Shown: in pieces, positions 1 to 8,855 of the stretch
Numbering within the stretch: the stretch's first letter is position 1
Layout: every line of letters starts with the position of its first letter
Origin: Vibrio bathopelagicus
Lineage (GTDB): Bacteria; Pseudomonadota; Gammaproteobacteria; Enterobacterales; Vibrionaceae
DNA length: 64,000 nt
Direction of reading: 5' to 3'
Assembly: GCF_014879975.1 (NCBI RefSeq)
Contig: NZ_CP062500.1
Span: 2,666,001 to 2,730,000 of the forward strand
Translations under genes and position numbers: made by a program
Notes under the pieces: generated by a model
What the model was told of the DNA's origin: nothing
The model's input: the letters and a program-made list of their open reading frames with translations, nothing else
Databases searched by the model: none

Positions 1-2423
1 GACAATTCTTTCGCTGTATGAGAAACAAGTGCATTTTTAACAGAGAGTTGCTTTTTGAGCTGTTGATTGGTCGTTAATAGAATCCGACTTTGATGCCTTA
101 ACTGATCGGTCTTTAAAGCGACTTGCGCTTTTAAATGTCTATTGGCAAAAGTCACATAGCGTGAACGCCAGAAGACAAGAATAGTGACCACACAAATAAG
201 GAGTATCAGGAAACTCGCGGCTGCCCAATTACTTAGATACCAAGGCTCAGCTATCGAGAAGCTTTGATTGGTGGAAACAAAACGATAGTGAGAGTCCTTC
301 ACCGGTTTCACTTCAAGCGTATAGTCACCGGGAAGCAAGTGGTCTAGCGTAAGTAAGCCTCCCTCAAACTCGCTCCAAGGTTCATTGTCGTTGAGCCTAT
401 ACTCCATAGCTGGAGCAAACGTCGCGGGTAAAATACCAAGCTTGAAACCGATGGAAGAGCCATAAGGTATCTCTTTTAAATCAACCGTTCTTCCGCCAAG
501 CGATACTGTTTCTTGGTCAACACTGATCTTACTTAATAAGGCCCGGCTATGAGGCGTCGTCGATACCAGTAACTCATTAGACAATGCGCTGACCACGCCA
601 TACTTAGAGCCTAAAACGAGCCTAGACGATTGATTTTCTTCACTGTAAAACAACGCACAAGCACCCACCGCTAATTCATTGGTGATCAAGCCAAATGGTG
701 AGCCGATGTGCTTATGCAACTGACCATCAAGACCGTAATAGCTGACCCCCTTTGATGATCCGAGCCACATACCATTGTCATCGCTGATTAAACAATTCGG
801 GCTTATATTGTCTTCGACAAGAGCAATCTCTTCGATGATGTTGCTGTCATAAGGAATTCGGTACACACCGTAACTGCCCGCAAACCACTGAGAACCGTCC
901 TTTGCTTGCTCAATATCGACAACTTTGCCAAATCGCTCACTCGAACGACTGAAACTGATTCTCTTATCGATAAATGAATAGAAGCCATGATCCGTGCCGA
1001 TGTAAACACTGCCTTGCAAGCCTATATTTAGGTCTGTAATTTTGGCGGGGAGAAACTTATCGACTAACCAATCTGTGGCGTAAGACGCTAATTGCATGGT
1101 CTGGATCGATAAAGAATACAGGTTTTGTCCAGACGTCATCCACAAAACTTGGTTAGGCTGAAGAGCAAAATTCTCAACATGAACACCCTGAATCGCTCTC
1201 GGCAATTCAAGCGGTTCAGGATCCAACGTCTGGGTATTAAAACTAAGAATACCCTCTTCGGTGGCTATCCAGATTGAAGAACCTAAGACCTCAAAGTCTT
1301 GAACAGGTTTTGTATAAACACGAATTGGAAAATCTTCACTTTCCGAATCGACCAAATACAAGCCCATAGATGATGCAACCCAAGACAAATGTTCGTCAAC
1401 GGGCTGCACTTTGTTGATCACGACGCTACTCGAGTGCATTCCCATTCCGTTAAGTGGCGTTCGAGAGAAAGTCTTACTAAACAATGAGAAATAGCGAATG
1501 CCATTATTGGTCGCGACCCACATACCACCAGCATGATCATTAATCAGCGAGTATATTTTCTCACCCGGTAATGAAAAGTCTTGATTGGTCGCACGCTTGA
1601 AGTGGATCGTTTCCCCCGTGATAAAATTGTAACTCACTAACCCATGCTCTGTACCAATCCAATATTGGTCTGAAGTTTCAGCGAGAGATAACACATGTGA
1701 CCCACGAACATACGTCACTTGATCTGGGTTCGAGAGATCCACAATGACCGCACCATTTAAGGTACCGATGACTAGTTCACGCCGAGTGTTAGAGAAATAA
1801 ATCGTTTCTATGTGATTCTTTTCCGATGCCGTGATGTGCGTAAACTCTTGTTGGTCAGAAAGATAGACACCGGCGCTGGTCGCCAAAACCCACTTCGACA
1901 ATACCAACTCAGCATCGTTAATCTCGATATCGCTGCTGTTGTTGTATCGGTACAACTTAAGCAATGAATAGGTATTAAATTCCAAAGATTGGGTGTTATA
2001 CGTATAGAAATTAGCGCCATCCGTGACCCAAATAAAGTCACCAGATGCACCGATATTAGCGATCTCAGCACCGGGGCTCAAACTGAAGGCGAGTTCATTG
2101 CCGATGCCAGGGCTATGTCGGTAGACCTCGTTGTCGAAAAAGGTCCAAAACTCATCATTAAGAAACGCGACGCTTTCCGAAGAAAACTCTAGAAGGCTCC
2201 CCTTTCTAGGAAGCAGAGTTCGTCCATCGTAAAAGAGCACTTTTCCATGCACATCATGGACCCACAGACCGCCACCTGCACCCAGATAGAGATTTTTAGC
2301 CGCAAGGAAATTCCCTTGTGCTTGAACAGGCAAAGGGTAAAAAACCGAGGGTGAAGTATCTACCGCTAATACGCTAAATGAAATGCTCATTAACATGAAC
2401 ATTCTTAAGATAATTTGAAACAA
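1..2423 (-). CDS. Two-component regulator propeller-domain sensor, N-terminal part (runs off the left edge)
   Basis: Partial gene: about 807 codons are visible and the C-terminus lies beyond base 1. I translated several stretches. An N-terminal hydrophobic signal precedes repeated propeller blades with the typical pattern IYSLINDHAGGMWVATNNG (near 1520-1580) and similar repeats near 860-1010. A Y_Y_Y-like domain (YRLNDNEPWSEFEGG, near 370-410) comes next, then one membrane segment (near 180-240) and a coiled-coil linker rich in Gln and Leu. This is the architecture of large periplasmic sensors whose cytoplasmic part is usually a histidine kinase, often hybrid. The output domain is outside the window, so the class is inferred. 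The best start is TTG at 2423, with an AGGA box 7 bases upstream; ATG at 2402 is the alternative. The ligand is unknown. Confidence 0.8.
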   Translation of the reverse strand, partial: MFQIILRMFMLMSISFSVLAVDTSPSVFYPLPVQAQGNFLAAKNLYLGAGGGLWVHDVHGKVLFYDGRTLLPRKGSLLEFSSESVAFLNDEFWTFFDNEVYRHSPGIGNELAFSLSPGAEIANIGASGDFIWVTDGANFYTYNTQSLEFNTYSLLKLYRYNNSSDIEINDAELVLSKWVLATSAGVYLSDQQEFTHITASEKNHIETIYFSNTRRELVIGTLNGAVIVDLSNPDQVTYVRGSHVLSLAETSDQYWIGTEHGLVSYNFITGETIHFKRATNQDFSLPGEKIYSLINDHAGGMWVATNNGIRYFSLFSKTFSRTPLNGMGMHSSSVVINKVQPVDEHLSWVASSMGLYLVDSESEDFPIRVYTKPVQDFEVLGSSIWIATEEGILSFNTQTLDPEPLELPRAIQGVHVENFALQPNQVLWMTSGQNLYSLSIQTMQLASYATDWLVDKFLPAKITDLNIGLQGSVYIGTDHGFYSFIDKRISFSRSSERFGKVVDIEQAKDGSQWFAGSYGVYRIPYDSNIIEEIALVEDNISPNCLISDDNGMWLGSSKGVSYYGLDGQLHKHIGSPFGLITNELAVGACALFYSEENQSSRLVLGSKYGVVSALSNELLVSTTPHSRALLSKISVDQETVSLGGRTVDLKEIPYGSSIGFKLGILPATFAPAMEYRLNDNEPWSEFEGGLLTLDHLLPGDYTLEVKPVKDSHYRFVSTNQSFSIAEPWYLSNWAAASFLILLICVVTILVFWRSRYVTFANRHLKAQVALKTDQLRHQSRILLTTNQQLKKQLSVKNALVSHTAKEL

Positions 2424-2462
2424 CTTTTAATCCTGAACAGCAACAACACGCGAGGTACCTGT

Positions 2463-2485
2463 CACAATAATGTCTTATTATTGTG
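2463..2485. promoter_or_regulatory. Perfect 9-bp inverted repeat upstream of the propeller sensor gene
   Basis: The arms CACAATAAT and ATTATTGTG are separated by 5 bases and lie 40-62 bases upstream of the TTG start of the sensor gene. The size and position fit a dimeric repressor or activator site. No T-run follows on the minus strand, so it does not look like a terminator. The binding protein is unknown. Confidence 0.35.
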
Positions 2486-2596
2486 TACACAGAAAGTGGG
2501 TTTTTTTGTGCTTATTATTATCTTTCTATTTTAGCGGAAATTATCGAAGGAGAAAGAAGGTTTCTTATTTGTTGGAAGGTTTTATCTTAGCGGTCA

Positions 2597-2620
2597 CGAA
2601 AATGCCGCAAGAAGCGGCAT
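2597..2620 (-). terminator. Probable terminator of znuA
   Basis: The 7-bp stem ATGCCGC/GCGGCAT has a 5-base loop and is followed on the minus strand by TTTTC. It lies about 50 bases after the znuA stop codon. The T-run is short, so this is moderate support. Confidence 0.55.
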
Positions 2621-2672
2621 GATTCATAAATTAACGAGAGCAAAGTAGAGCAACTATACTCATCAGTATAAA

Positions 2673-3557
2673 TTACTTTGCGCTTAAGCAACTGATGTAG
2701 CTATCTGTAAGTTGCTGAAGAAAATCGAAATAACTTCCGCTCTTCACTTCAACTTGAGAGCCAACAGGATCTAATTGACCTTGTTTAGTGTTGCTTCCGC
2801 GAGTTACAGATTCAATGACAGCAGGCGTAAATTGTGGCTCAGCAAATACACATTGGACATTGTCACGTACTAGCGTTTTTTTGATCGCTATGAGGCTTTT
2901 CGCACCCGGTTTTCTATCCGGATTCACAGTAAAGTAACCTAAGTTATTCAACTCAAACTCTTGCTCGAAATAGCCATATGCATCATGAAATACGTAATAG
3001 CCTTCGTCTTTAACTGGCGCAAGTTGCTCACGGATGGATTGTTCTTTCTCTTTCAAGTTAATCAGAAATGACTCTAAATTTTCTTGATAAGCCATTGCGT
3101 TATCTGGGTCTGTTTCAATTAGTTTAGCCGAGATGAACTTAGCTGCGACTTCAACTTGGTTGATACCTAACCAAAAATGAGGATCATGACTACCATGATC
3201 GTGCCCTTCATGTGCGTCGTGTTCTTCATGTCCGAATTCTCGTAATTCAATTCCAGGAATATCACTGATCTTGATAACGTTTTCTTTTGAACCAATCACC
3301 TTAGTCAAAAACGCTTCTAAGTCAGGGCCGAACCAAATCAACATATCAGCATCATGAACTTTTTTGACATCAGATGGTTTGAGAGCATAATCGTGCGGTG
3401 ACGCATTGCTGTTCATCAACACATCCAGTTCGCTAACGCCTTGCGTTAATTCTGTCACAATCATTTGAATTGGTTTAAAGCTTGTTAGAATAGTACTGGC
3501 ACTTGCAACACTTGGCGCTAAAAGCAAAGTAGCAAGTATAAAAGATGAACGTGACAT
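2673..3557 (-). CDS. znuA: Zinc ABC transporter, periplasmic zinc-binding protein ZnuA
   Basis: This is the high-affinity zinc receptor of the ZnuABC importer, acting in the periplasm. The 294-residue product starts with a signal peptide (hydrophobic segment ending near ASAS, residue 21). It has the conserved early His region (ASPHDYALKP), a His- and Asp/Glu-rich loop at about residues 113-127, then DPHFWLGI and a second lobe with the metal-binding HDAYGYFEQEF motif. Length and layout match cluster A-I substrate-binding proteins. The His-rich loop points to zinc rather than manganese. The gene diverges from znuC, and the 83-base gap holds a Zur-like operator, so zinc repression through Zur is expected. 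Confidence 0.95.
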   Translation of the reverse strand: MSRSSFILATLLLAPSVASASTILTSFKPIQMIVTELTQGVSELDVLMNSNASPHDYALKPSDVKKVHDADMLIWFGPDLEAFLTKVIGSKENVIKISDIPGIELREFGHEEHDAHEGHDHGSHDPHFWLGINQVEVAAKFISAKLIETDPDNAMAYQENLESFLINLKEKEQSIREQLAPVKDEGYYVFHDAYGYFEQEFELNNLGYFTVNPDRKPGAKSLIAIKKTLVRDNVQCVFAEPQFTPAVIESVTRGSNTKQGQLDPVGSQVEVKSGSYFDFLQQLTDSYISCLSAK

Positions 3558-3596
3558 AATTCCTCGATAATAGAAAAGTAGCTTAGGCTTGAGGTA

Positions 3597-3615
3597 AATG
3601 TTACATTATAACATT
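3597..3615. promoter_or_regulatory. Zur box between znuA and znuCB
   Basis: The near-palindrome AATGTTACATTATAACATT has perfect 7-bp arms (AATGTTA/TAACATT). It closely resembles the E. coli znu operator core (ATGTTATA-N-TATAACAT). It sits between the divergent znuA (start 3557) and znuC (start 3641), where one dimer site could repress both arms when zinc is sufficient. Confidence 0.85.
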
Positions 3616-3640
3616 AGCGAATTGCAAATGAGTTCTATTC

Positions 3641-4420
3641 ATGGATAACTTAATCCAACTAGATTCTGTCAGCGTCGAGTTTGACGGCCGAAAAGTTCTA
3701 GACAACATATCTCTAAATTTAGAGCGCGGCAGAATCACCACCCTAATTGGGCCAAACGGTGCAGGAAAATCTACACTGGTAAAAGTGGTTCTGGGTTTAC
3801 AAACCAAGTTTTCAGGTAAAATAACTAAATCGAACAAACTGAAAATTGGCTATGTTCCACAAAAGCTAAAGCTCAATGATTCACTTCCCTTAAATGTCGA
3901 ACGCTTTCTTAAACTGACAGGTAAGTTTAGTCAGCAAGAGATACTGGAAGCACTAAAATTGGTTGGTGCAGAACATCTGCAGAAAAGTAACATGCATCAG
4001 CTATCGGGTGGCGAGAACCAACGTGTTCTTATTGCTCGTTCATTGCTAAGAAGACCAGACTTACTTGTGCTCGATGAGCCAGCTCAAGGTGTTGATGTGC
4101 AAGGGCAAATAGACCTTTATGACCTGATTGATACCATTCGCCACCGCTTTGGTTGCGCTGTCTTTATGGTGTCACACGACTTGCATCTGGTGATGGCAAA
4201 AACAGATGACGTGATCTGTTTGCACCATCATATCTGTTGTTCAGGCGCCCCTGCGGATATCAAACACCATCCTTCATATATTGCATTGTTCGGCACTGCA
4301 ACCCAAGAGACGCTGGCGTTTTATCACCACCAACACGAACATCACCATCATGACCTTGCAGGACAGCCTGTTAAGGGCGACGCGCACGAATGTTCAAACC
4401 ATAAACACGGACACCACTAA
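3641..4420 (+). CDS. znuC: Zinc ABC transporter ATP-binding protein ZnuC
   Basis: This is the ATPase subunit that powers zinc import on the cytoplasmic face of the membrane. The 259 residues contain Walker A (GPNGAGKST, about residues 38-46), the signature LSGGENQRV, Walker B ([10 protein letters not shown]) and the switch His (MVSHDLH). The last 35 residues form a His-rich tail ([10 protein letters not shown] ... HKHGHH), which could bind zinc; such tails occur in some ZnuC proteins. The stop codon overlaps the znuB start by one base, so translation is probably coupled. The gene is expected to be under the Zur box just upstream. Confidence 0.95.
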   Translation: MDNLIQLDSVSVEFDGRKVLDNISLNLERGRITTLIGPNGAGKSTLVKVVLGLQTKFSGKITKSNKLKIGYVPQKLKLNDSLPLNVERFLKLTGKFSQQEILEALKLVGAEHLQKSNMHQLSGGENQRVLIARSLLRRPDLLVLDEPAQGVDVQGQIDLYDLIDTIRHRFGCAVFMVSHDLHLVMAKTDDVICLHHHICCSGAPADIKHHPSYIALFGTATQETLAFYHHQHEHHHHDLAGQPVKGDAHECSNHKHGHH

Positions 4421-5205
4421 TGCTTGAGTTTCTTCTTCCCTCTATTTTAGCTGGCTTGGGCATTGCTCTGATCGCAGGTCCACTAGGTTCTTTTGTGGTT
4501 TGGCGAAAGATGGCCTACTTTGGTGACACGCTCGCACACGCATCTTTGATGGGCTTAGCGCTTGGTTTCTTATTCAATATTAACTTGTACTTGGCGCTGC
4601 TGATTTGTTGTTTGATGCTGGCAGTGTTGCTGGTTACCTTGCAAAAGCAAAAGCTGGTCGCGACCGATACCCTACTCGGTATTTTGGCGCACAGTGCGCT
4701 CTCTTTAGGTCTTGTAGCCGTCAGCTTCTTGGACAATGTTCGTGTCGATCTAATGAGCTACCTCTTTGGTGACTTGCTTGCGGTATCTCCGACGGATTTA
4801 GTGTTTATCTATGCGGGTGCCGCTGTGATTGGACTGGTATTAGCTATTTTTTGGCGACCACTATTATCAACGACCGTTAACGAAGATCTCGCGGCGGTTG
4901 ACGGCATCAACATTGATTTAATGCGTCTTATTTTGATGCTGCTTGTAGGTATCGTAATAGCGGTGGGTATGAAGTTTGTTGGTGCGTTAATCATGACATC
5001 ACTACTTATCATTCCTGCAGCAACGGCAAGAAAGTTCGCCAATACACCCGAACAAATGGCATTTCTTGCATCGATAATTGGTTCTATCGCTGTATTCGGA
5101 GGATTGAGCTTGTCATGGTTCTACGACACACCAGCCGGCCCTTCTGTTGTTATCAGTGCCGCGGCAATGTTTATGTTGTCTCAAATGTACAGAACTCGCA
5201 CCTAA
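4420..5205 (+). CDS. znuB: Zinc ABC transporter permease ZnuB
   Basis: The membrane channel subunit of the zinc importer, 261 residues with about eight hydrophobic segments, is typical of the ABC-3 permease family. It includes the conserved segment [22 protein letters not shown] near residues 28-49 and a late [22 protein letters not shown] stretch. The start overlaps the znuC stop (TAATG). It completes znuCB, and the receptor is made from the divergent znuA. Nothing unusual is seen apart from short tandem repeats in the 3' flank. Confidence 0.94.
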   Translation: MLEFLLPSILAGLGIALIAGPLGSFVVWRKMAYFGDTLAHASLMGLALGFLFNINLYLALLICCLMLAVLLVTLQKQKLVATDTLLGILAHSALSLGLVAVSFLDNVRVDLMSYLFGDLLAVSPTDLVFIYAGAAVIGLVLAIFWRPLLSTTVNEDLAAVDGINIDLMRLILMLLVGIVIAVGMKFVGALIMTSLLIIPAATARKFANTPEQMAFLASIIGSIAVFGGLSLSWFYDTPAGPSVVISAAAMFMLSQMYRTRT

Positions 5206-5265
5206 AGAGAAAAGTCGGGATTCGTTCTGGCTTTTAACAACACAACCGTTGATGCGGCAATCGTC

Positions 5266-5310
5266 TACAAAAGAATCGGTTACAAAAAAGTCGGTCACAA
5301 AAGAAAAAGG
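5266..5310 (+). repeat. Three imperfect 15-bp tandem repeats after znuB
   Basis: The units are TACAAAAGAATCGGT, TACAAAAAAGTCGGT and CACAAAAGAAAAAGG, at 5266-5280, 5281-5295 and 5296-5310. The third is the most diverged and runs into the terminator stem. No function is evident; it may be slippage-generated noncoding sequence. Confidence 0.6.
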
Positions 5311-5333
5311 CTTGGTCAATGACCAAGCCTTTC
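5307..5333. terminator. Bidirectional terminator between znuB and sucD
   Basis: A perfect 12-bp stem (AAAGGCTTGGTC / GACCAAGCCTTT) has a 3-base loop, with A-rich sequence on the left and T-rich sequence on the right. It lies between the convergent znuCB and suc transcripts and can serve both. Confidence 0.85.
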
Positions 5334-5380
5334 TTATATCGTTCAGTTAGCTTCTATCTCATTCGATAAAAGCCAGCTGA

Positions 5381-6253
5381 TTACCAACCTGTGATTTCAC
5401 GTAGGCCTTTACCGATGTCAGCAAGAGACTTAACAGTCTTAACGCCTGCTGCTTCTAGTGCCGCGAATTTATCTTCAGCAGTACCTTTACCGCCAGAGAT
5501 GATTGCACCAGCGTGGCCCATACGTTTACCCGGAGGAGCAGTAACACCAGCGATGTAAGATACAACTGGCTTAGTTACGTTTGCTTTGATGAACTCAGCA
5601 GCTTCTTCTTCCGCAGTACCACCGATCTCACCAATCATTACGATTGCTTCAGTCTCTGGGTCTTCTTGGAAAAGTTTTAGGATATCAATGAAGTTTGAAC
5701 CTGGGATAGGGTCACCACCGATACCAACACATGTAGACTGACCAAAGCCTTCATCTGTTGTTTGCTTAACTGCTTCGTACGTCAGAGTACCTGAACGAGA
5801 TACGATACCTACTTTACCCTTCTTGTGGATATGACCAGGCATGATACCAATCTTACACTCGTCTGGAGTGATAAGACCTGGACAGTTAGGACCGATCATG
5901 CGAACGCCAGTTTCTTCTAGCTTCACTTTAACGTCGATCATATCTGTAGTAGGGATACCTTCCGTGATCGTTACGATCAGTTCGATACCTGCATCAATAG
6001 CTTCTAGGATTGCATCTTTACAGAAAGGTGCTGGTACGTAGATAACTGTTGCTGTTGCGCCAGTTACTTCTACTGCTTCACGTACTGTGTTGAATACAGG
6101 AAGGCCTAGGTGAGTTTGACCACCCTTACCAGGTGAAACACCACCAACCATTTGCGTACCGTATGCGATCGCTTGGTCTGAGTGGAATGTACCTTGACCG
6201 CCAGTGAAACCCTGACAGATTACTTTAGTGTCTTTGTTAATTAATACAGACAT
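5381..6253 (-). CDS. sucD: Succinyl-CoA synthetase alpha subunit
   Basis: This TCA cycle enzyme subunit (290 residues) forms succinate and CoA with ATP or GTP synthesis, in complex with SucC. The N-terminal CoA-binding Rossmann fold contains [18 protein letters not shown] (about residues 15-32), and the phosphorylated active-site His lies in [10 protein letters not shown] near residue 247. Length matches the family. The start overlaps the sucC stop by one base, so translation is probably coupled. It is the last gene of the sdh-suc cluster and is followed by a terminator at 5307-5333. Confidence 0.97.
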   Translation of the reverse strand: MSVLINKDTKVICQGFTGGQGTFHSDQAIAYGTQMVGGVSPGKGGQTHLGLPVFNTVREAVEVTGATATVIYVPAPFCKDAILEAIDAGIELIVTITEGIPTTDMIDVKVKLEETGVRMIGPNCPGLITPDECKIGIMPGHIHKKGKVGIVSRSGTLTYEAVKQTTDEGFGQSTCVGIGGDPIPGSNFIDILKLFQEDPETEAIVMIGEIGGTAEEEAAEFIKANVTKPVVSYIAGVTAPPGKRMGHAGAIISGGKGTAEDKFAALEAAGVKTVKSLADIGKGLREITGW

Positions 6254-7419
6254 TATTTAGCCTCCGCAGCAGCAACAACTTTCTGAGCAGCATCTGTTAG
6301 AGATACAGCAGCAATGATATCAACATCAGAATTAGCAAGTACTTCGCGACCTAGGTCTGCGTTTGTACCTTCTAGACGAACAACGACAGGAACTGTTACG
6401 CCAACTTCTTTAACTGCACCAATAATACCTTCAGCGATCATGTCACAACGAACGATGCCACCGAAGATGTTTACGAGTACTGCTTTAACATTGTCATCAG
6501 AAAGGATGATCTTGAATGCTTCAGCTACACGCTCTTTTGTTGCGCCGCCGCCTACATCAAGGAAGTTTGCTGGCTTGCCGCCGTGTAGGTTTACGATATC
6601 CATCGTACCCATAGCAAGGCCTGCACCGTTAACCATACAGCCAACGTTGCCATCAAGTGCTACGTAGTTCAGTTCCCACTGAGCTGCGTGCGCTTCGCGC
6701 TCGTCTTCTTGTGAAGGATCGTGCATTTCACGAAGCTTTGGCTGACGGTACATTGCGTTTGAGTCAATGTTGATCTTGCCGTCTAGACAAAGAAGATTAC
6801 CTTCATTTGTAATAACAAGCGGGTTAATTTCTAGTAGAGCTAGGTCGTACTGAGCGAACATTTCACCAAGACCCATAAAGATCTTAACGAACTGTTTAAT
6901 TTGATCGCCAGCTAGGCCAAGTTTGAATGCCAGTTCACGGCCTTGGTAAGCTTGAGGACCAACTAGAGGATCGATCGCTGATTGGTGAATCAACTCTGGA
7001 GTTTCTTCAGCGATTTTCTCAATGTCCACACCGCCTTCAGTTGACGCCATGAATACAATTCTGCGAGTTGCACGGTCAACAACAGCACCTAGGTAAAGCT
7101 CATTCGCGATGTTCGATGCTTCTTCAACTAGGATCTTTGTTACAGGTTGACCATTAGCGTCTGTTTGGTAAGTCACTAGGTTTTTACCTAGCCACTTTTG
7201 TGCAAACTCTTTAACGCCTTCTTTAGTGTCATGTAGCTCTACGCCGCCCGCTTTACCGCGACCACCAGCGTGTACTTGACACTTAACGACTTTCTTGGCT
7301 GTACTGATACGGCCTGCAGCTTCGAAAGCTTCTTGTGCTGTATCACATGCGAAACCTTCTGGTACAGGCAAACCGAATTCTGCAAACAGCTGTTTGGCTT
7401 GGTATTCATGCAAATTCAT
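6253..7419 (-). CDS. sucC: Succinyl-CoA synthetase beta subunit
   Basis: The nucleotide-binding subunit of succinyl-CoA synthetase has 388 residues. It has an ATP-grasp N-terminal domain ([35 protein letters not shown] near residue 53) and a C-terminal domain with [16 protein letters not shown] and [11 protein letters not shown]. It pairs with SucD in the TCA cycle. It is separated from sucB by 206 bases containing a stem-loop, so sucCD may be expressed at a different level from sucAB. Confidence 0.97.
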   Translation of the reverse strand: MNLHEYQAKQLFAEFGLPVPEGFACDTAQEAFEAAGRISTAKKVVKCQVHAGGRGKAGGVELHDTKEGVKEFAQKWLGKNLVTYQTDANGQPVTKILVEEASNIANELYLGAVVDRATRRIVFMASTEGGVDIEKIAEETPELIHQSAIDPLVGPQAYQGRELAFKLGLAGDQIKQFVKIFMGLGEMFAQYDLALLEINPLVITNEGNLLCLDGKINIDSNAMYRQPKLREMHDPSQEDEREAHAAQWELNYVALDGNVGCMVNGAGLAMGTMDIVNLHGGKPANFLDVGGGATKERVAEAFKIILSDDNVKAVLVNIFGGIVRCDMIAEGIIGAVKEVGVTVPVVVRLEGTNADLGREVLANSDVDIIAAVSLTDAAQKVVAAAEAK

Positions 7420-7586
7420 TTTGATATTCCGTTTATTTTCCCTTGAGGGATTATTATTTCCATAACGACACAGTTTCCTGTGGTACGTCTGTAGGGTCTT
7501 CTCAAATCAACTGCTGTCCATTTTCTAATGGCTTTACAGTTCAAGTGAAGGCCAGACGTTGAGCAGCCTAGCCTTTGAAACTTTTT

Positions 7587-7615
7587 ACGTCTAGCTAACT
7601 GGGTTAACTAGACGT
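7587..7615 (-). terminator. Stem-loop between sucB and sucC (possible attenuator)
   Basis: The arms ACGTCTAG and CTAGACGT are 8 bp, with further partial pairing (TAA..TTA) inside. They lie just after the sucB stop on the minus strand. The strand reads on into AAAAAG rather than a T-run, so a processing or mRNA-protecting hairpin is as likely as termination. Confidence 0.4.
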
Positions 7616-7625
7616 TTTAGAGATA

Positions 7626-8834
7626 CTAAACGTCTAATAGCAGACGTGCAGGATCTTCTAGAAGCTCTTTGATTGTAACTAGGAAGCCAACTGATTCACG
7701 GCCATCGATTAGACGGTGATCGTAAGAAAGCGCTAGGTACATCATTGGTAAGATCTCAACCTTGCCATCAACAGCCATTGGACGATCTTGGATTTTGTGC
7801 ATACCCAAAATTGCCGCTTGAGGCGGGTTGATGATTGGCGTAGACATTAGAGAGCCAAATACACCACCGTTCGTGATAGTGAAGTTACCGCCCATCAGCT
7901 CATCAACAGTTAGCTTGCCGTCACGGCCTTTGATTGCTAGCTCTTTGATGCCTTTTTCGATGTCAGCGAAACCTAGTGTGTCACAGTCTTTCAGTACTGG
8001 AGTCACTAGGCCACGTGGCGTTGACACTGCCATGCTGATGTCGAAGTAGTTGTGGTAAACGATATCTGTACCATCAATCGAAGCGTTAACTTCAGGGAAA
8101 CGTTTCAGTGCTTCTGTTACTGCTTTCACGTAGAAAGACATGAAACCAAGACGCGTATCGTGACGCTTCTCGAATTGGTCTTTGTATTGCTTACGAAGAT
8201 CCATGATTGGTTTCATATTCACTTCGTTGAAAGTAGTCAGCATTGCTGTGCTGTTCTTCGCTTCTAGAAGACGGTTTGCAACTGTCTTACGTAGGCGAGT
8301 CATTGGCACGCGTTTTTGGCTACGAGCCGCTGCTGGCGCTTCAACTGCAGGTGCAGATGCTGCTGCCGGAGCCGCTTTCGCTGCTGCTAGGTGTGCATCA
8401 ATGTCTTCACGAGTAATACGACCACCAACACCAGTGCCTTTAACGTCAGCTGGTTGTAGGTTGTGTTCAGCAAGAAGACGACGAACAGCAGGGCTTAGTG
8501 CGTCGTTGCTTTCTTCTGTAAGTGCCGCTTTATGGCGCTTATCAGGAGAAGCTTCTGTATCTTCAGTCGTGTCTTTCGTTGGTTCACCAGCGACAGCACC
8601 AGGTTTGATTTTCGCAAGAAGCTGCTTAGAAAGTACCGTTGCACCCTCTTCTTCAATGATAGCTTCCAGAACACCCGCTTCAGGAGCCGGTACTTCTAGA
8701 ACTACTTTATCTGTTTCGATGTCTACAATGACTTCATCACGTGCAACGGCTTCGCCTGGTTTTTTGTGCCAAGTCGCTACTGTTGCATCAGCCACAGATT
8801 CAGGTAAATCTGGAACCAGAATTTCAATTGTCAT
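7626..8834 (-). CDS. sucB: 2-oxoglutarate dehydrogenase E2, dihydrolipoamide succinyltransferase
   Basis: This is the core subunit of the 2-oxoglutarate dehydrogenase complex, transferring the succinyl group to CoA. The 402 residues comprise a lipoyl domain ([14 protein letters not shown], lipoyl Lys near residue 43), an Ala/Pro linker, a peripheral subunit-binding domain ([14 protein letters not shown]), a second Ala-rich linker, and a catalytic domain ending with the active-site [11 protein letters not shown] motif. Only 21 bases separate it from sucA upstream, so the two are co-transcribed. Length and domain order match the enterobacterial protein. Confidence 0.97.
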   Translation of the reverse strand: MTIEILVPDLPESVADATVATWHKKPGEAVARDEVIVDIETDKVVLEVPAPEAGVLEAIIEEEGATVLSKQLLAKIKPGAVAGEPTKDTTEDTEASPDKRHKAALTEESNDALSPAVRRLLAEHNLQPADVKGTGVGGRITREDIDAHLAAAKAAPAAASAPAVEAPAAARSQKRVPMTRLRKTVANRLLEAKNSTAMLTTFNEVNMKPIMDLRKQYKDQFEKRHDTRLGFMSFYVKAVTEALKRFPEVNASIDGTDIVYHNYFDISMAVSTPRGLVTPVLKDCDTLGFADIEKGIKELAIKGRDGKLTVDELMGGNFTITNGGVFGSLMSTPIINPPQAAILGMHKIQDRPMAVDGKVEILPMMYLALSYDHRLIDGRESVGFLVTIKELLEDPARLLLDV

Positions 8835-8855
8835 GTCTGTATTTTCCTTTTACTT

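Noticed and set aside
5113..5350. Open frames on both strands over the end of znuB
   Set aside because: They are out-of-frame shadows of znuB and the tandem-repeat/terminator sequence, with no independent start signals.
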